Shown here: positions 44,978 to 53,690 of the stretch, piece by piece
How the letters are laid out: every line of letters begins with the position of its first letter
How positions within the stretch are numbered: the first letter of the stretch is position 1
Assembly (NCBI RefSeq): GCF_011189575.1
Contig: NZ_PUJW01000001.1
Span: 408,070 to 472,069 of the forward strand
Direction of reading: 5' to 3'
Origin: Photorhabdus cinerea
Lineage (GTDB): Bacteria; Pseudomonadota; Gammaproteobacteria; Enterobacterales; Enterobacteriaceae
DNA length: 64,000 nt
Notes under the pieces: generated by a model
Databases searched by the model: none
What the model was told of the DNA's origin: nothing
What the model saw: only the letters and a program-made list of their open reading frames with translations
Position numbers and translations under genes: made by a program

Positions 44978-46291
44978 GTGGATAAAATAAGAATTGTTGC
45001 TGAAACTTTGGCAGTATTACATCATAATTATCATCTGATTGGTGTAGAACAGCAGCCAAAGCAACTTAAGACCTCGGATTTTGACGGCAAGGTAATATTC
45101 TCTAACGATCCGAAGACAGCGACTGTGCCACCTGCGTTTTTTACGGTACAAACCATACAAGAGTTGAAGGCACTCGGAGGTGTACCTGACAGTGAGTACG
45201 GCCCTGGCAAAATGGAAGCCCATCATCCGTTACCGGAACCGTTTTCTGCTGAACGACTAGCAAATGTCACGGGTTATCATATTGATTTATGTAAAGCTTT
45301 TAGGGCCTATATCTATAGTGATTCTGCTTTAGTCAAAGATTATGAGGACATGCTTAATGCTAAGCGTTTCCCGATGAAGGTTGCGTTATACGTTGGCGAA
45401 AGAATCACTGTTACCGCAGATGCACCATTGGTTGTTGAAGATAAAGATGATTATGGCGAACCCGTTGTCTTGATATATGACCAGATAATCATTGAACCGG
45501 GAGGTCAAATTATTTACCGCACTAATGGTAAGATCGAAGCTAATACTGTTGTAGGGAATGGCAGTAATGATAAAAAGCAGAGCATTATCAGTAAAGGCTC
45601 TGATGGAAACGATGGTTTGGAAGGCGAACAGGGAAGTAATGGGGTGAATGGCAGCAATGGTAAGATTGGTTCAGATAATAAACACAGTTGCGCTGTTGCA
45701 TCCACACCGGGTACTGATGCAACTGGCGGTTCCTCAGGAGCACAAGGGATGGATGGCAAAAGGGCTGGAAGTGCAAATGACGTAATTATTAATGTTGACA
45801 TTTTTACTGGAGTAGTCAATGCGGCATCGATAGGTGGTAAGGGTGGAAGGGGTGGATATGGCGGTAATGGCGGTAACGGAGGGAATGGTGGAAATGGAGG
45901 AGATTCAACAAGCAAATGTAATGCTGGATATGGAGGAAGGGGAGGTAATGGCGGAAATGGAGGTAATGGAGGGAATGGGGGTAAAGGTGGGGACAGTGGT
46001 AACATATATATTAATTTCACTCAGGGTCAGCCAGTAATTAATGCTCTGTCATATAGAGGTGATGGCGGTAATGGAGGGGGCGGTGGTAAGGGAGGAATAG
46101 GCGGAGCAGGTGGGGTAGGTGGCGTTGGTAATAGAGGATTAAATACTAGTGGTCATCCCGGAGTATCTGGTGAAGCTGGTGCTGATGGAGAATCTGGCAG
46201 TGAAGGTATTTCTGGCAAGGTATATGTTAACAATAATGAACGGCAGCATAGTAATAATCAGGTTTTAGACTGGCTTGAAGACTATAAATAA
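44978..46291 (+). CDS. Glycine-rich repeat protein D (paralogue family)
   Basis: A 437-aa family member starting with GTG. The conserved N-terminal domain and linker are followed by a first block (GSNGVNGSNGKIG), the conserved Cys segment DNKHSCAVASTPGTDATGG, then GGN/GGD runs interrupted by STSKCNAGYGGRGG (second conserved Cys). It ends with an atypical 22-residue tail after the usual VYVNNNERQ (HSNNQVLDWLEDYK), which looks like read-through into the original 3' spacer. Soluble; function unknown. Confidence 0.8.
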   Translation: MDKIRIVAETLAVLHHNYHLIGVEQQPKQLKTSDFDGKVIFSNDPKTATVPPAFFTVQTIQELKALGGVPDSEYGPGKMEAHHPLPEPFSAERLANVTGYHIDLCKAFRAYIYSDSALVKDYEDMLNAKRFPMKVALYVGERITVTADAPLVVEDKDDYGEPVVLIYDQIIIEPGGQIIYRTNGKIEANTVVGNGSNDKKQSIISKGSDGNDGLEGEQGSNGVNGSNGKIGSDNKHSCAVASTPGTDATGGSSGAQGMDGKRAGSANDVIINVDIFTGVVNAASIGGKGGRGGYGGNGGNGGNGGNGGDSTSKCNAGYGGRGGNGGNGGNGGNGGKGGDSGNIYINFTQGQPVINALSYRGDGGNGGGGGKGGIGGAGGVGGVGNRGLNTSGHPGVSGEAGADGESGSEGISGKVYVNNNERQHSNNQVLDWLEDYK

Positions 46292-47202
46292 GGGGAATGG
46301 GTTCATATTTTCCGTATCATTTGTGGCAAGGTTTACTTGCGACAACGAAGGTGTGTTCATAAATAACTCTTTTTTTATCGTTATAGATCATGTGGTAAAT
46401 TTCGTGATGGAGTTGTACATCTAATAATTGTTTTCCACAGGTCAGTTATTTGTATTTCATAATGCATTTTCCTTTGGGTGGAAAGATGCTGAAGTATAGC
46501 AACTGACCGCCTCTCCTGAAAAATTCACTTATCAGTTGAATCCAGTCTGTATAATTGGCGCTCTTATTTTTCTGTGCCATCAATATTTAATTGTATAAAG
46601 TTTAAATTGAAATAATCAATTGATTCATACTAAAATAGTGATACACCATGAAAATTTCATTTTTATGATGGAAAAAACAGAAAGGCATATTAATATTTTT
46701 AGTTGTGAAAAATGAATTTAACATTAAATTACTTCATATAAACCGAATTAATTTTTAATTAATTATAGGTATTTTTGGATAAAGTATATACCCAATAGAT
46801 TTCAAATTGCAGCGCGGCGGCAAGTGAACGCATCCCCAGGAGCATAGATAACGATGTGACTGGGGTAAGTGAACGCAGCCAACAAAGCAGCAGCTTGAAA
46901 GATGAAGGGTATAGAGGATGTATCAATTCTCCTGAAATTATTTATCCAGTTGTTGAATGTCTATTGTCATGAATAAAATAATCACATAGGAAGATAAAAT
47001 GAGAGTGAAAATACACATTGTGGACAACGATAGGCGATAAATTACCTTTGCCTATAAGTTTTTGCTCTAAACGGAGGTAAATATATCATTGAATGATTAA
47101 TATTCTGGATTTAAAGGGATTCGGTGAGAATAAAATATTGCAGTGAGTTATATAACATAAAGATGATTCTAAAACTACCAACTTAAACTCAGGAGATTTC
47201 TT
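46292..47202 (+). promoter_or_regulatory. Spacer and leader of glycine-rich gene E, interrupted by an ERIC
   Basis: No gene in 911 bp. The F-type promoter is recognisable at about 46610-46960 (CATACTAAAA, ATTCTCCTGAAATTATTTAT) with a full ERIC inside. Unlike A-D, the F-tail relic is reduced to the last bases (CAACTTAAACTCAGGAG) before the ATG. Confidence 0.55.
46787..46913 (+). repeat. ERIC element, full-length 127 bp
   Basis: TATACCC...GGGTATA, 127 bp, nearly identical to the copy at 40585. Inserted in the promoter part of the leader of E, at a different position from the copies before B, C and D. Confidence 0.92.
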
Positions 47203-48459
47203 ATGAATAAAGTAAAAGTTATTGCTGAAACTTTGGTGGAATTGCGTGAACATTATCGTCTGGCGGGAATAGAACGGCAACCAAAACAATTGAAGACCGC
47301 GGATTTTGATGGACCGGTCATATTTTCCGACGATCCGAAAATAGCCACTATTCCACCCGCATTTTTTACCGTACAAACTATACAAGAACTAAAAAGGTTA
47401 GGTGGTGTACCTGATAGTGATTATGGCCCTGGAGGAATGGAGCCGCATCATCCATTGCCTGAACCCTATTCTGCTGAACGGCTGGTGAATGTTACTGGCA
47501 ATCATACCGATTTATGTAAAGCCTTCCGCGCTTATATCTATGGTGATTCTGCTTTAGTTAAAGATTATGAAGATATTCTCAACGCTAAGCGTTTCCCGCT
47601 GAAAGTTGCGCTATATGGTGGTGATAGCATGACTATTTCTGCGGACAAACCATTGATCGTTCAAAGTCAAGATAATCACGGTGAACCTATTGTATTAGTT
47701 TATGAGCAGATAACAGTTGAACCTGGCGGAAAAATTATTTATCGCACCAATGGGGCTGTTCAAGCGAATACCATGATGATGGTTAGCTCTTTGGGTTCAG
47801 ATAGCGATCCGACCAATATTGTTAATCGGGGAAGTGGTGGCAATAATGGCGGTAATGGGGCGAATGGAACTGATGGGCAGACCGGTAGTCATGGTAATGC
47901 TGGACAGGATAACAAAAGTTCTTGTGCAAAGGCCGCAACGTCGGGTACTAACGGGGCTTATGGTACAGATGGTGTTGCTGGAAGCAATGGCGAAAATGGC
48001 GGCGGTGCAAATGATATTGTTCTGAAGGTTGCTTACCTCACCGGTGCGGTAACCTTAGAATCGACAGGGGGTAATGGTGGTAATGGCGGTGCCGGTGGCA
48101 AGGGTGGAAGAGGGGGAAATGGGGGTAACGGAGGCGGCTCTACCAGTTACTGTAGTGCTGGAAGAGGAGGAAGTGGAGGTAATGGAGGCAAAGGGAATAA
48201 CGGGGGCAATGGAGGCAAAGGGGGAGATGGGGGTAATATTTATGTTACCTATGAGAGTGGCACTCCTGTCTTTAATGCTAAGTCTGCTGGTGGGATGGGG
48301 GGGGAAGGGGGTTATGCGGGTTACGGTGGGGGCGGAGGCTATGGTGGTAGCGGTTTTCCTGGTGGTAGTAATGGCAAAATTGGTGCATCGGGTAACGATG
48401 GGCTTGCCGGCGCAACAGGTGTTAGGGGGTATGTGTATATTAATGGAGAACGTCAGTAA
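47203..48459 (+). CDS. Glycine-rich repeat protein E (paralogue family)
   Basis: A 418-aa member starting with ATG after AGGAGATTTC. The N-terminal domain (VIAETLVELREHYRLAG, IPPAFFTVQTIQELKRLGGVP, GPGGMEPHHPLPEPYSAERL) is closer to G than to A-D, sharing LREHY, GPGGMEPHH and EPYSAE. Both conserved Cys are present (DNKSSCAKAATSGTN; STSYCSAGRGGSGG). The repeats are dominated by GGN/GGK/GGR. The C-terminus is GYVYINGERQ. Function unknown. Confidence 0.8.
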   Translation: MNKVKVIAETLVELREHYRLAGIERQPKQLKTADFDGPVIFSDDPKIATIPPAFFTVQTIQELKRLGGVPDSDYGPGGMEPHHPLPEPYSAERLVNVTGNHTDLCKAFRAYIYGDSALVKDYEDILNAKRFPLKVALYGGDSMTISADKPLIVQSQDNHGEPIVLVYEQITVEPGGKIIYRTNGAVQANTMMMVSSLGSDSDPTNIVNRGSGGNNGGNGANGTDGQTGSHGNAGQDNKSSCAKAATSGTNGAYGTDGVAGSNGENGGGANDIVLKVAYLTGAVTLESTGGNGGNGGAGGKGGRGGNGGNGGGSTSYCSAGRGGSGGNGGKGNNGGNGGKGGDGGNIYVTYESGTPVFNAKSAGGMGGEGGYAGYGGGGGYGGSGFPGGSNGKIGASGNDGLAGATGVRGYVYINGERQ

Positions 48460-48586
48460 TGACACGAGACGCTTTCATAGAGAAATTATGTGAGTGGACA
48501 TTTAGATTTGTAGCGCTCACCGTATTAACGGTTAAATAAAGAGATAATAGTCACTATAATTTTTGTATTATGGACAATAAGGAAGA

Positions 48587-48618
48587 TATTACCCGCCTGT
48601 GATTACACGCGGGTAATA
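48587..48618 (+). terminator. Hairpin between E and F
   Basis: Perfect 10-bp stem TATTACCCGC (48587-48596) / GCGGGTAATA (48609-48618), 12-nt loop, with no T-run after it. It may end transcription of E or stabilise its mRNA 3' end. Confidence 0.55.
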
Positions 48619-48779
48619 GTAAATAAACAATATTTCATTTCGTGGTTTTATTTATATTTACGAAGTAATAATAAGCTCAAGTTTGGTAAATGTCTTTAAG
48701 GGTCTTAGTTATTGGTTCAGGGTGAGAGTTTATTCTAAGAGTATAGGGTTGTGCTATATAACATAAATTTAATTTTCGG

Positions 48780-49202
48780 GGTTTTACTTAATTTATATTC
48801 ATAATTTCATTATAAAATAACTTTGTTCTATTTATATCGGGTTGTTGTCTGATTGAAAATGCATCATTCCACGTAGTGGGTTTATTTTACTGCGGTAATA
48901 GTGCTTAATTCTATAGGTTTTAAGTTGGGATAATTAATTGGCATACATTAAAAAATTGCAATGTATCACAAAAATATCTTCTTTATTTGATGGAAAAAAT
49001 GGAGAATCACATTACTATTTTATTAATAGAATTTAAATGCCACATTTGATCATTTTGTATAAAGTGGATAAATGTGGCATTTAATTAATTCTGGGTATTT
49101 TGGGTTAATAAATAGGCTTTTTAAGAGATATATTAATTCTCATGAGAATTATTTATTAAAATTTTGTGATCAAATGATTTATGCGGTTATTAAGAGTTTC
49201 TT
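48780..49202 (+). promoter_or_regulatory. Promoter/leader region of F (reference copy)
   Basis: The block CATACATTAAAAAATTGCAA to GAATTATTT is shared with the leaders of A-E. In F it runs directly into the F reading frame. It carries a perfect 18-bp palindrome (49134-49151). It is very AT-rich; no clear -35/-10 pair was assigned. Confidence 0.6.
49134..49151. promoter_or_regulatory. 18-bp palindrome, candidate operator
   Basis: TAATTCTCATGAGAATTA is a perfect inverted repeat ~52 bp upstream of the F start. Degenerate versions lie at the same place in other leaders: GATTCTCATGGGAATTA (A), AATTCTCGTCGGAATTA (B), GATTATCATAGGAATTA (D). Position and conservation suggest a regulator-binding site, but no protein is identified. 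Confidence 0.5.
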
Positions 49203-52200
49203 GTGATAACGAAAATAATTACTTATAGAGATGAAATTCAAATGAAGACACATACTTTACATTTCGATTTAGCTCAAGGTCATTTACGTAGCCAATCCAG
49301 TCAATTGAGTCTCTGGGTTGGTGAATATAATATACCGTTGCAAGAACACGATGAGTCAAGTTTAGCCAAGGCGGCTGGTGAGAATCCTGCAATAGATATG
49401 GTTCTGCGCTACGGTTCACACAATATTAGCCATTTCGCGGAGGTACCTGAACACTATTTTTTACCTCATCACGTTACGCTAATTAAAGTGGTTGGTGATA
49501 AATCCGGGCCTTATCGTTCTTCATTACCGGTTCTTTATCATATTTCTTATCATATTCCCAATGCTCATTTACATCGTTATGCCAAACGTAACATAGAAAA
49601 ACTGGCGGTAAATAATATAGCGATGGCTTTGCCGGGTAAACTGAGTGCTCTCGGTGTTAATAGCCAACATTTAGCGCGAAATTCTATTCATTGCGGCGAT
49701 TTGTGGGTTGCGACTAATGAAATGAAAACACCGTGGGATGTTGCTTGCTCTATTGTGTTTTCCCATCCGGAGTTGTCTAACAGTCAGGCTTATGCAGCAT
49801 CAATTGTCATGAATGCACATATTGCGCCATCGGAGGCAATAGACCCACAGCAATATAACCGAGTTTATGAACTGGCTATAGCAATATCGAGTCAGGGACC
49901 CGCGACAGAGACAGGCGGTTTTGCCACTTATGGTCAATTGGTTGCCCCTGATGGCAGCGCAATGTTTTACGAATTTGACTGGGTAGGTCAAGACGGACAG
50001 GTGATTTTCGCCGAAGGTGATCCGGTGATGCAATATAACCTATCGGATGAGACGGAGAATTATTCAGGCTCGCCGGCATCTAATGCGCTGAAAACTTCGC
50101 ATAATGATGGTCGATTGCAAAATCATAACTGGAGTGTCAGCCAAAGTGCGTCTCTGGATGTTGCTGAATTCAAAGATCAGGCATCAGCATTAGAGGTTAA
50201 ACGAGATACCAACCAAATTTGGACCGCCACTAACCGTACTCCCAATCACGGGATGGATGTATATGCCGACAGCATCCGTTACGATCCCGGCCAAAATTAT
50301 TTTTCCATTGACTTTAAGAACAAATACTTACGTCAGCTTGGTGTTTATATTCAGTTCTTTAAAGACACTCAAATGGAACAACCAATTGATAATCCGACAG
50401 TTGATGGTGATTGGCCGTTTTATTTTCCTAAAGAGTTGGCGGCATTATTTGAAACGCCATCACAAAAAGCCCTTGGTGTGTTGGCTAATGTCAATACGAT
50501 CATGGGGATTCCGATGCCCACTGATCCCACTAAATTTGGCTTGCCTTGGCCAGCTGAAGCTCAGGCGGCTAAATTCTTGTTTGGTGGCCTGGGAACTTCC
50601 CGCTGGGAAAATCCGATTGTCTGGCCGGGTGTGATTTTAACTGGCATGTTCCAGTACGGTATTCCAGCCCTAATGATGTTGGCTGGCGCCGCAGTGACCA
50701 ATAGTCAGTGGTATAAAGATTTTATTTCTAATAAGGATAACGTTGCCATACTGGCAGGCATTGCTTTCCCGTTGATTGGTGGTGGTGCCGCTGTTGGTTC
50801 AGCGTTATTTAATACTAAAAAAGTGCTCACCAGTTTAGCCAGTATTGCCATTGGTATTCTGGCCAAAAAAGGGATGGAAGCATTAGCCGCTTATGTTACA
50901 GCCCAGATAGCCGCTAGTGCAGCTGCTCAAGCGGTTCCGGTGGTGGGTTGGGCCTTCCGGCTTGCTTCAATTGCGCTGGATGTTGCGCAGATTGCAGTGA
51001 CGACGGGGGAATTGCTTTCCACACCAGCTACCTTGGAAGTGGATATCAAGCGTCAGATGACGTTGGCTTTTACCCTGCATCCCGATCCTGCTCATGGTGA
51101 AGTGGGGCGCCCGGAAACCGCGATTTGGCCGCCGGTGGGAGTACAGTGCCAGGTAACGGTCGAATATACCAACGGCACCTATTACACCCAGACGATTCCA
51201 TTACCCACAACCGGTTCCAATACACCGCTATCCTTTAATTTCCATTCGGTTGGCTGGGGTGGAACCCTGAAAATCAAGGCTAATGTTTATTCTGCTAATG
51301 GCTGGTTAGCGGGGAGCTATATCAGTGAGCTGCTGAGTGCGCAACCAGACGATCCCAATGAAGGCATTATGCGCGTCAGTGGCAATATAAAAGAGATGTT
51401 AGTGCCTTTGACTCAGGTAACTCAATACGAATATTGGGAACAATTGTCTTACGATAGCGATAAAAAAGAATATCAGTGGATTGAAGGCAGTGTGCCATTG
51501 GAAACCCAGTCTTCAGCCAATTGTAGCAATGTAGGCAATAACATCTGTAAGCTGGTTAATATGACAATCCTGAATTCAGATTATCAGGTTGGTTATTGCT
51601 ATCAGGCTTCTGGTCAGGATATTCCATTGGAAGATCCGTTAAGTCCACCAAATAGCGGCCAGATGTATGTGTTGCAAAACATTTCTACTTTGAGCAATGA
51701 CACGCTGAATGAGCGTCTGAAATTATCTGCGGTGGGTTTCAAAGTACAACCACTGATCAGTTATAACAGTTTTGGCGAAGGACCGGACAACAAAACCATC
51801 ACACCTTATAACTTTATTATTGATTCACGATTCGGCGAATATCACTTACGTCGGGTGGATCTGCGTGACGGCAGACATGATTTTGGTTTGACGGATAATC
51901 CGCTGTCTTGGGGAACTTTCACGATTCCTCATCTGGATGCAATGGTGGTTCATCCGAGTGGTTACGTGATTGCGGTCAGTTGGCAATACAGCAAGATGCA
52001 GATTCTGCCGTTGGGTGATCAGGGTTACCCGGATGCTCAGGCACCCGCGGCCCAGATTGTCTCTGGTGAAGGGATTCGACAAGGGCTAATGCATGGGCCA
52101 ATTGCCCTGACTGTCACGCCAGATGGTCGCATCTTATTACTGGAAACACGCAATACCCGTGTTCAGGCGTTCGATACTAAAGGCAACCCATTTCCAAGTT

Positions 52201-53690
52201 TTCCAGGGGCAACACTGTTTAAACTGGCTACTGCTGAGTATCAGGCAACGCTGGATGCTCAGGTGTTCTCTCCAGCATTACAACAAGCATTCCGTGAACA
52301 AGGGCTGACATTCCTGTTTAGTAACAGCGATTCGAGCTTTATACATTCACTCAATGCTGGGGTACTGGATGAGCAGATTATTGCCACCTTTGCGCAAGAT
52401 GGGATCTATCTAAGTTATAACCAGACCGCAGACGGTAATATTGACCCAGTTGGCAGTACAACGATTGAAGTGAGACAGCAAGGGCAGAGCTGGTTGGTAC
52501 ATGACCCGCAGAAACCAGCGACTTACACGCTGACCGCTAAGGGACAAACGGTATCCGTCTATAACGATTTAAGTAACGTACGGGTTATCGCTATCGGTCA
52601 AGGTGTCAAATGGCAAATTGATGATCTTGCCGGCGCCCGTTCCTGGTTGTTAACCCTTGATGCAACAAATCCGGCTGAAATTACAGTGGCTGATTATCTG
52701 TCCTATATGCCACTGAATAAGCCAGAGGGAATAACTTATTTGGATGTGGCGGTTGAGCCTAAGGGATATATTTATATTCTGTCATACCGTAATGAAGGGC
52801 GTGACCCAACGGATTATATCCTTGATATCTATGAGCCTAACGGTAAGTTCCTGGTCACTGTCCCTGATTCGACACTGGTACCTGATCCGACTAAACGTCA
52901 GCATATTGTTGCCGCGCATCTGGCGATAGATTCATTCCGTACCCTGGTGGCAATGAATTACGGCAAGTTCTTGGGGGAAAATCAACGGACCCAGCCACAA
53001 ATCAGCCAATGGACGCCGACTACACCCATATTCGATCTGGGTATCGATCAATTACCGATATTTCAGCAACACGACATGGATAAAATCCGCGCAATTTTTG
53101 CGGAGAACAAACACCCTCTTAGTCATCAGGCAACTATCGAAACTATCAATAACAATGGTTATTTCATCATTACCGATGTTAATACCCGTTACCCGGTCAT
53201 TTGCACAGTAGATAGCGATAATTTACAGATTATTTCTGTCTACAGTTTCTCGGAGATAAATATGACATCAAGAAATTATAGTTCAGGATTTAAAGCGGTC
53301 TTGCAATTATTAGGTCTCTCGGAGAGTGATGTAACGGAGAAAGTTGTTATTCCATCTTCGTCGCAAGGCTCTTTACGGCCTAACGACCCACAATCGTTGG
53401 CCCCTTCTTACCAGTCAAACGTGCCGTCGGCAACGGAACTGTTGGCTATTTCTGGCATTCCCCCTGTTGAGGCACCGATATCTTTACCTGCCACCATCAA
53501 TGTTTTCGCGATTGGAGAATTGGTAATTGCTAATGGCGAGATTTTGGAAATTAGCAGCCCAAATTCACAGCCGATCGTGGTAGCAGTAGACACTCTGGTG
53601 ATTGAACAGGGTGGGCAACTGATATGTGACGCTAATGTGATCCTAAACGTACAAACTTATACCCAAACTCAGGAGAATACCCATGAATAA
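49203..53690 (+). CDS. Large protein F with hydrophobic core and NHL-like repeats
   Basis: A 1495-aa protein I do not recognise. The start is GTG 49203; an ATG at 49242 (MKTHTLHFDLAQGH) is an equally possible start. Visible parts: an N-terminal soluble region (~1-460); a hydrophobic stretch (~469-602) with several candidate membrane-inserting helices (WPGVILTGMFQYGIPALMMLAGAAV, NVAILAGIAFPLIGGGAAVG, an Ala-rich helix); beta-rich sequence; NHL-like repeats (~909-1000 and ~1175-1215: VHPSGYVIAVSW, VTPDGRILLLETRNTRVQAFD, VEPKGYIYILSY); a module ~1016-1126 shared with the pentapeptide protein; and a C-terminal ~60-aa segment matching the glycine-rich family's linker. No signal peptide. Its stop overlaps the start of G by 8 bp. 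Confidence 0.8.
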   Translation: MITKIITYRDEIQMKTHTLHFDLAQGHLRSQSSQLSLWVGEYNIPLQEHDESSLAKAAGENPAIDMVLRYGSHNISHFAEVPEHYFLPHHVTLIKVVGDKSGPYRSSLPVLYHISYHIPNAHLHRYAKRNIEKLAVNNIAMALPGKLSALGVNSQHLARNSIHCGDLWVATNEMKTPWDVACSIVFSHPELSNSQAYAASIVMNAHIAPSEAIDPQQYNRVYELAIAISSQGPATETGGFATYGQLVAPDGSAMFYEFDWVGQDGQVIFAEGDPVMQYNLSDETENYSGSPASNALKTSHNDGRLQNHNWSVSQSASLDVAEFKDQASALEVKRDTNQIWTATNRTPNHGMDVYADSIRYDPGQNYFSIDFKNKYLRQLGVYIQFFKDTQMEQPIDNPTVDGDWPFYFPKELAALFETPSQKALGVLANVNTIMGIPMPTDPTKFGLPWPAEAQAAKFLFGGLGTSRWENPIVWPGVILTGMFQYGIPALMMLAGAAVTNSQWYKDFISNKDNVAILAGIAFPLIGGGAAVGSALFNTKKVLTSLASIAIGILAKKGMEALAAYVTAQIAASAAAQAVPVVGWAFRLASIALDVAQIAVTTGELLSTPATLEVDIKRQMTLAFTLHPDPAHGEVGRPETAIWPPVGVQCQVTVEYTNGTYYTQTIPLPTTGSNTPLSFNFHSVGWGGTLKIKANVYSANGWLAGSYISELLSAQPDDPNEGIMRVSGNIKEMLVPLTQVTQYEYWEQLSYDSDKKEYQWIEGSVPLETQSSANCSNVGNNICKLVNMTILNSDYQVGYCYQASGQDIPLEDPLSPPNSGQMYVLQNISTLSNDTLNERLKLSAVGFKVQPLISYNSFGEGPDNKTITPYNFIIDSRFGEYHLRRVDLRDGRHDFGLTDNPLSWGTFTIPHLDAMVVHPSGYVIAVSWQYSKMQILPLGDQGYPDAQAPAAQIVSGEGIRQGLMHGPIALTVTPDGRILLLETRNTRVQAFDTKGNPFPSFPGATLFKLATAEYQATLDAQVFSPALQQAFREQGLTFLFSNSDSSFIHSLNAGVLDEQIIATFAQDGIYLSYNQTADGNIDPVGSTTIEVRQQGQSWLVHDPQKPATYTLTAKGQTVSVYNDLSNVRVIAIGQGVKWQIDDLAGARSWLLTLDATNPAEITVADYLSYMPLNKPEGITYLDVAVEPKGYIYILSYRNEGRDPTDYILDIYEPNGKFLVTVPDSTLVPDPTKRQHIVAAHLAIDSFRTLVAMNYGKFLGENQRTQPQISQWTPTTPIFDLGIDQLPIFQQHDMDKIRAIFAENKHPLSHQATIETINNNGYFIITDVNTRYPVICTVDSDNLQIISVYSFSEINMTSRNYSSGFKAVLQLLGLSESDVTEKVVIPSSSQGSLRPNDPQSLAPSYQSNVPSATELLAISGIPPVEAPISLPATINVFAIGELVIANGEILEISSPNSQPIVVAVDTLVIEQGGQLICDANVILNVQTYTQTQENTHE

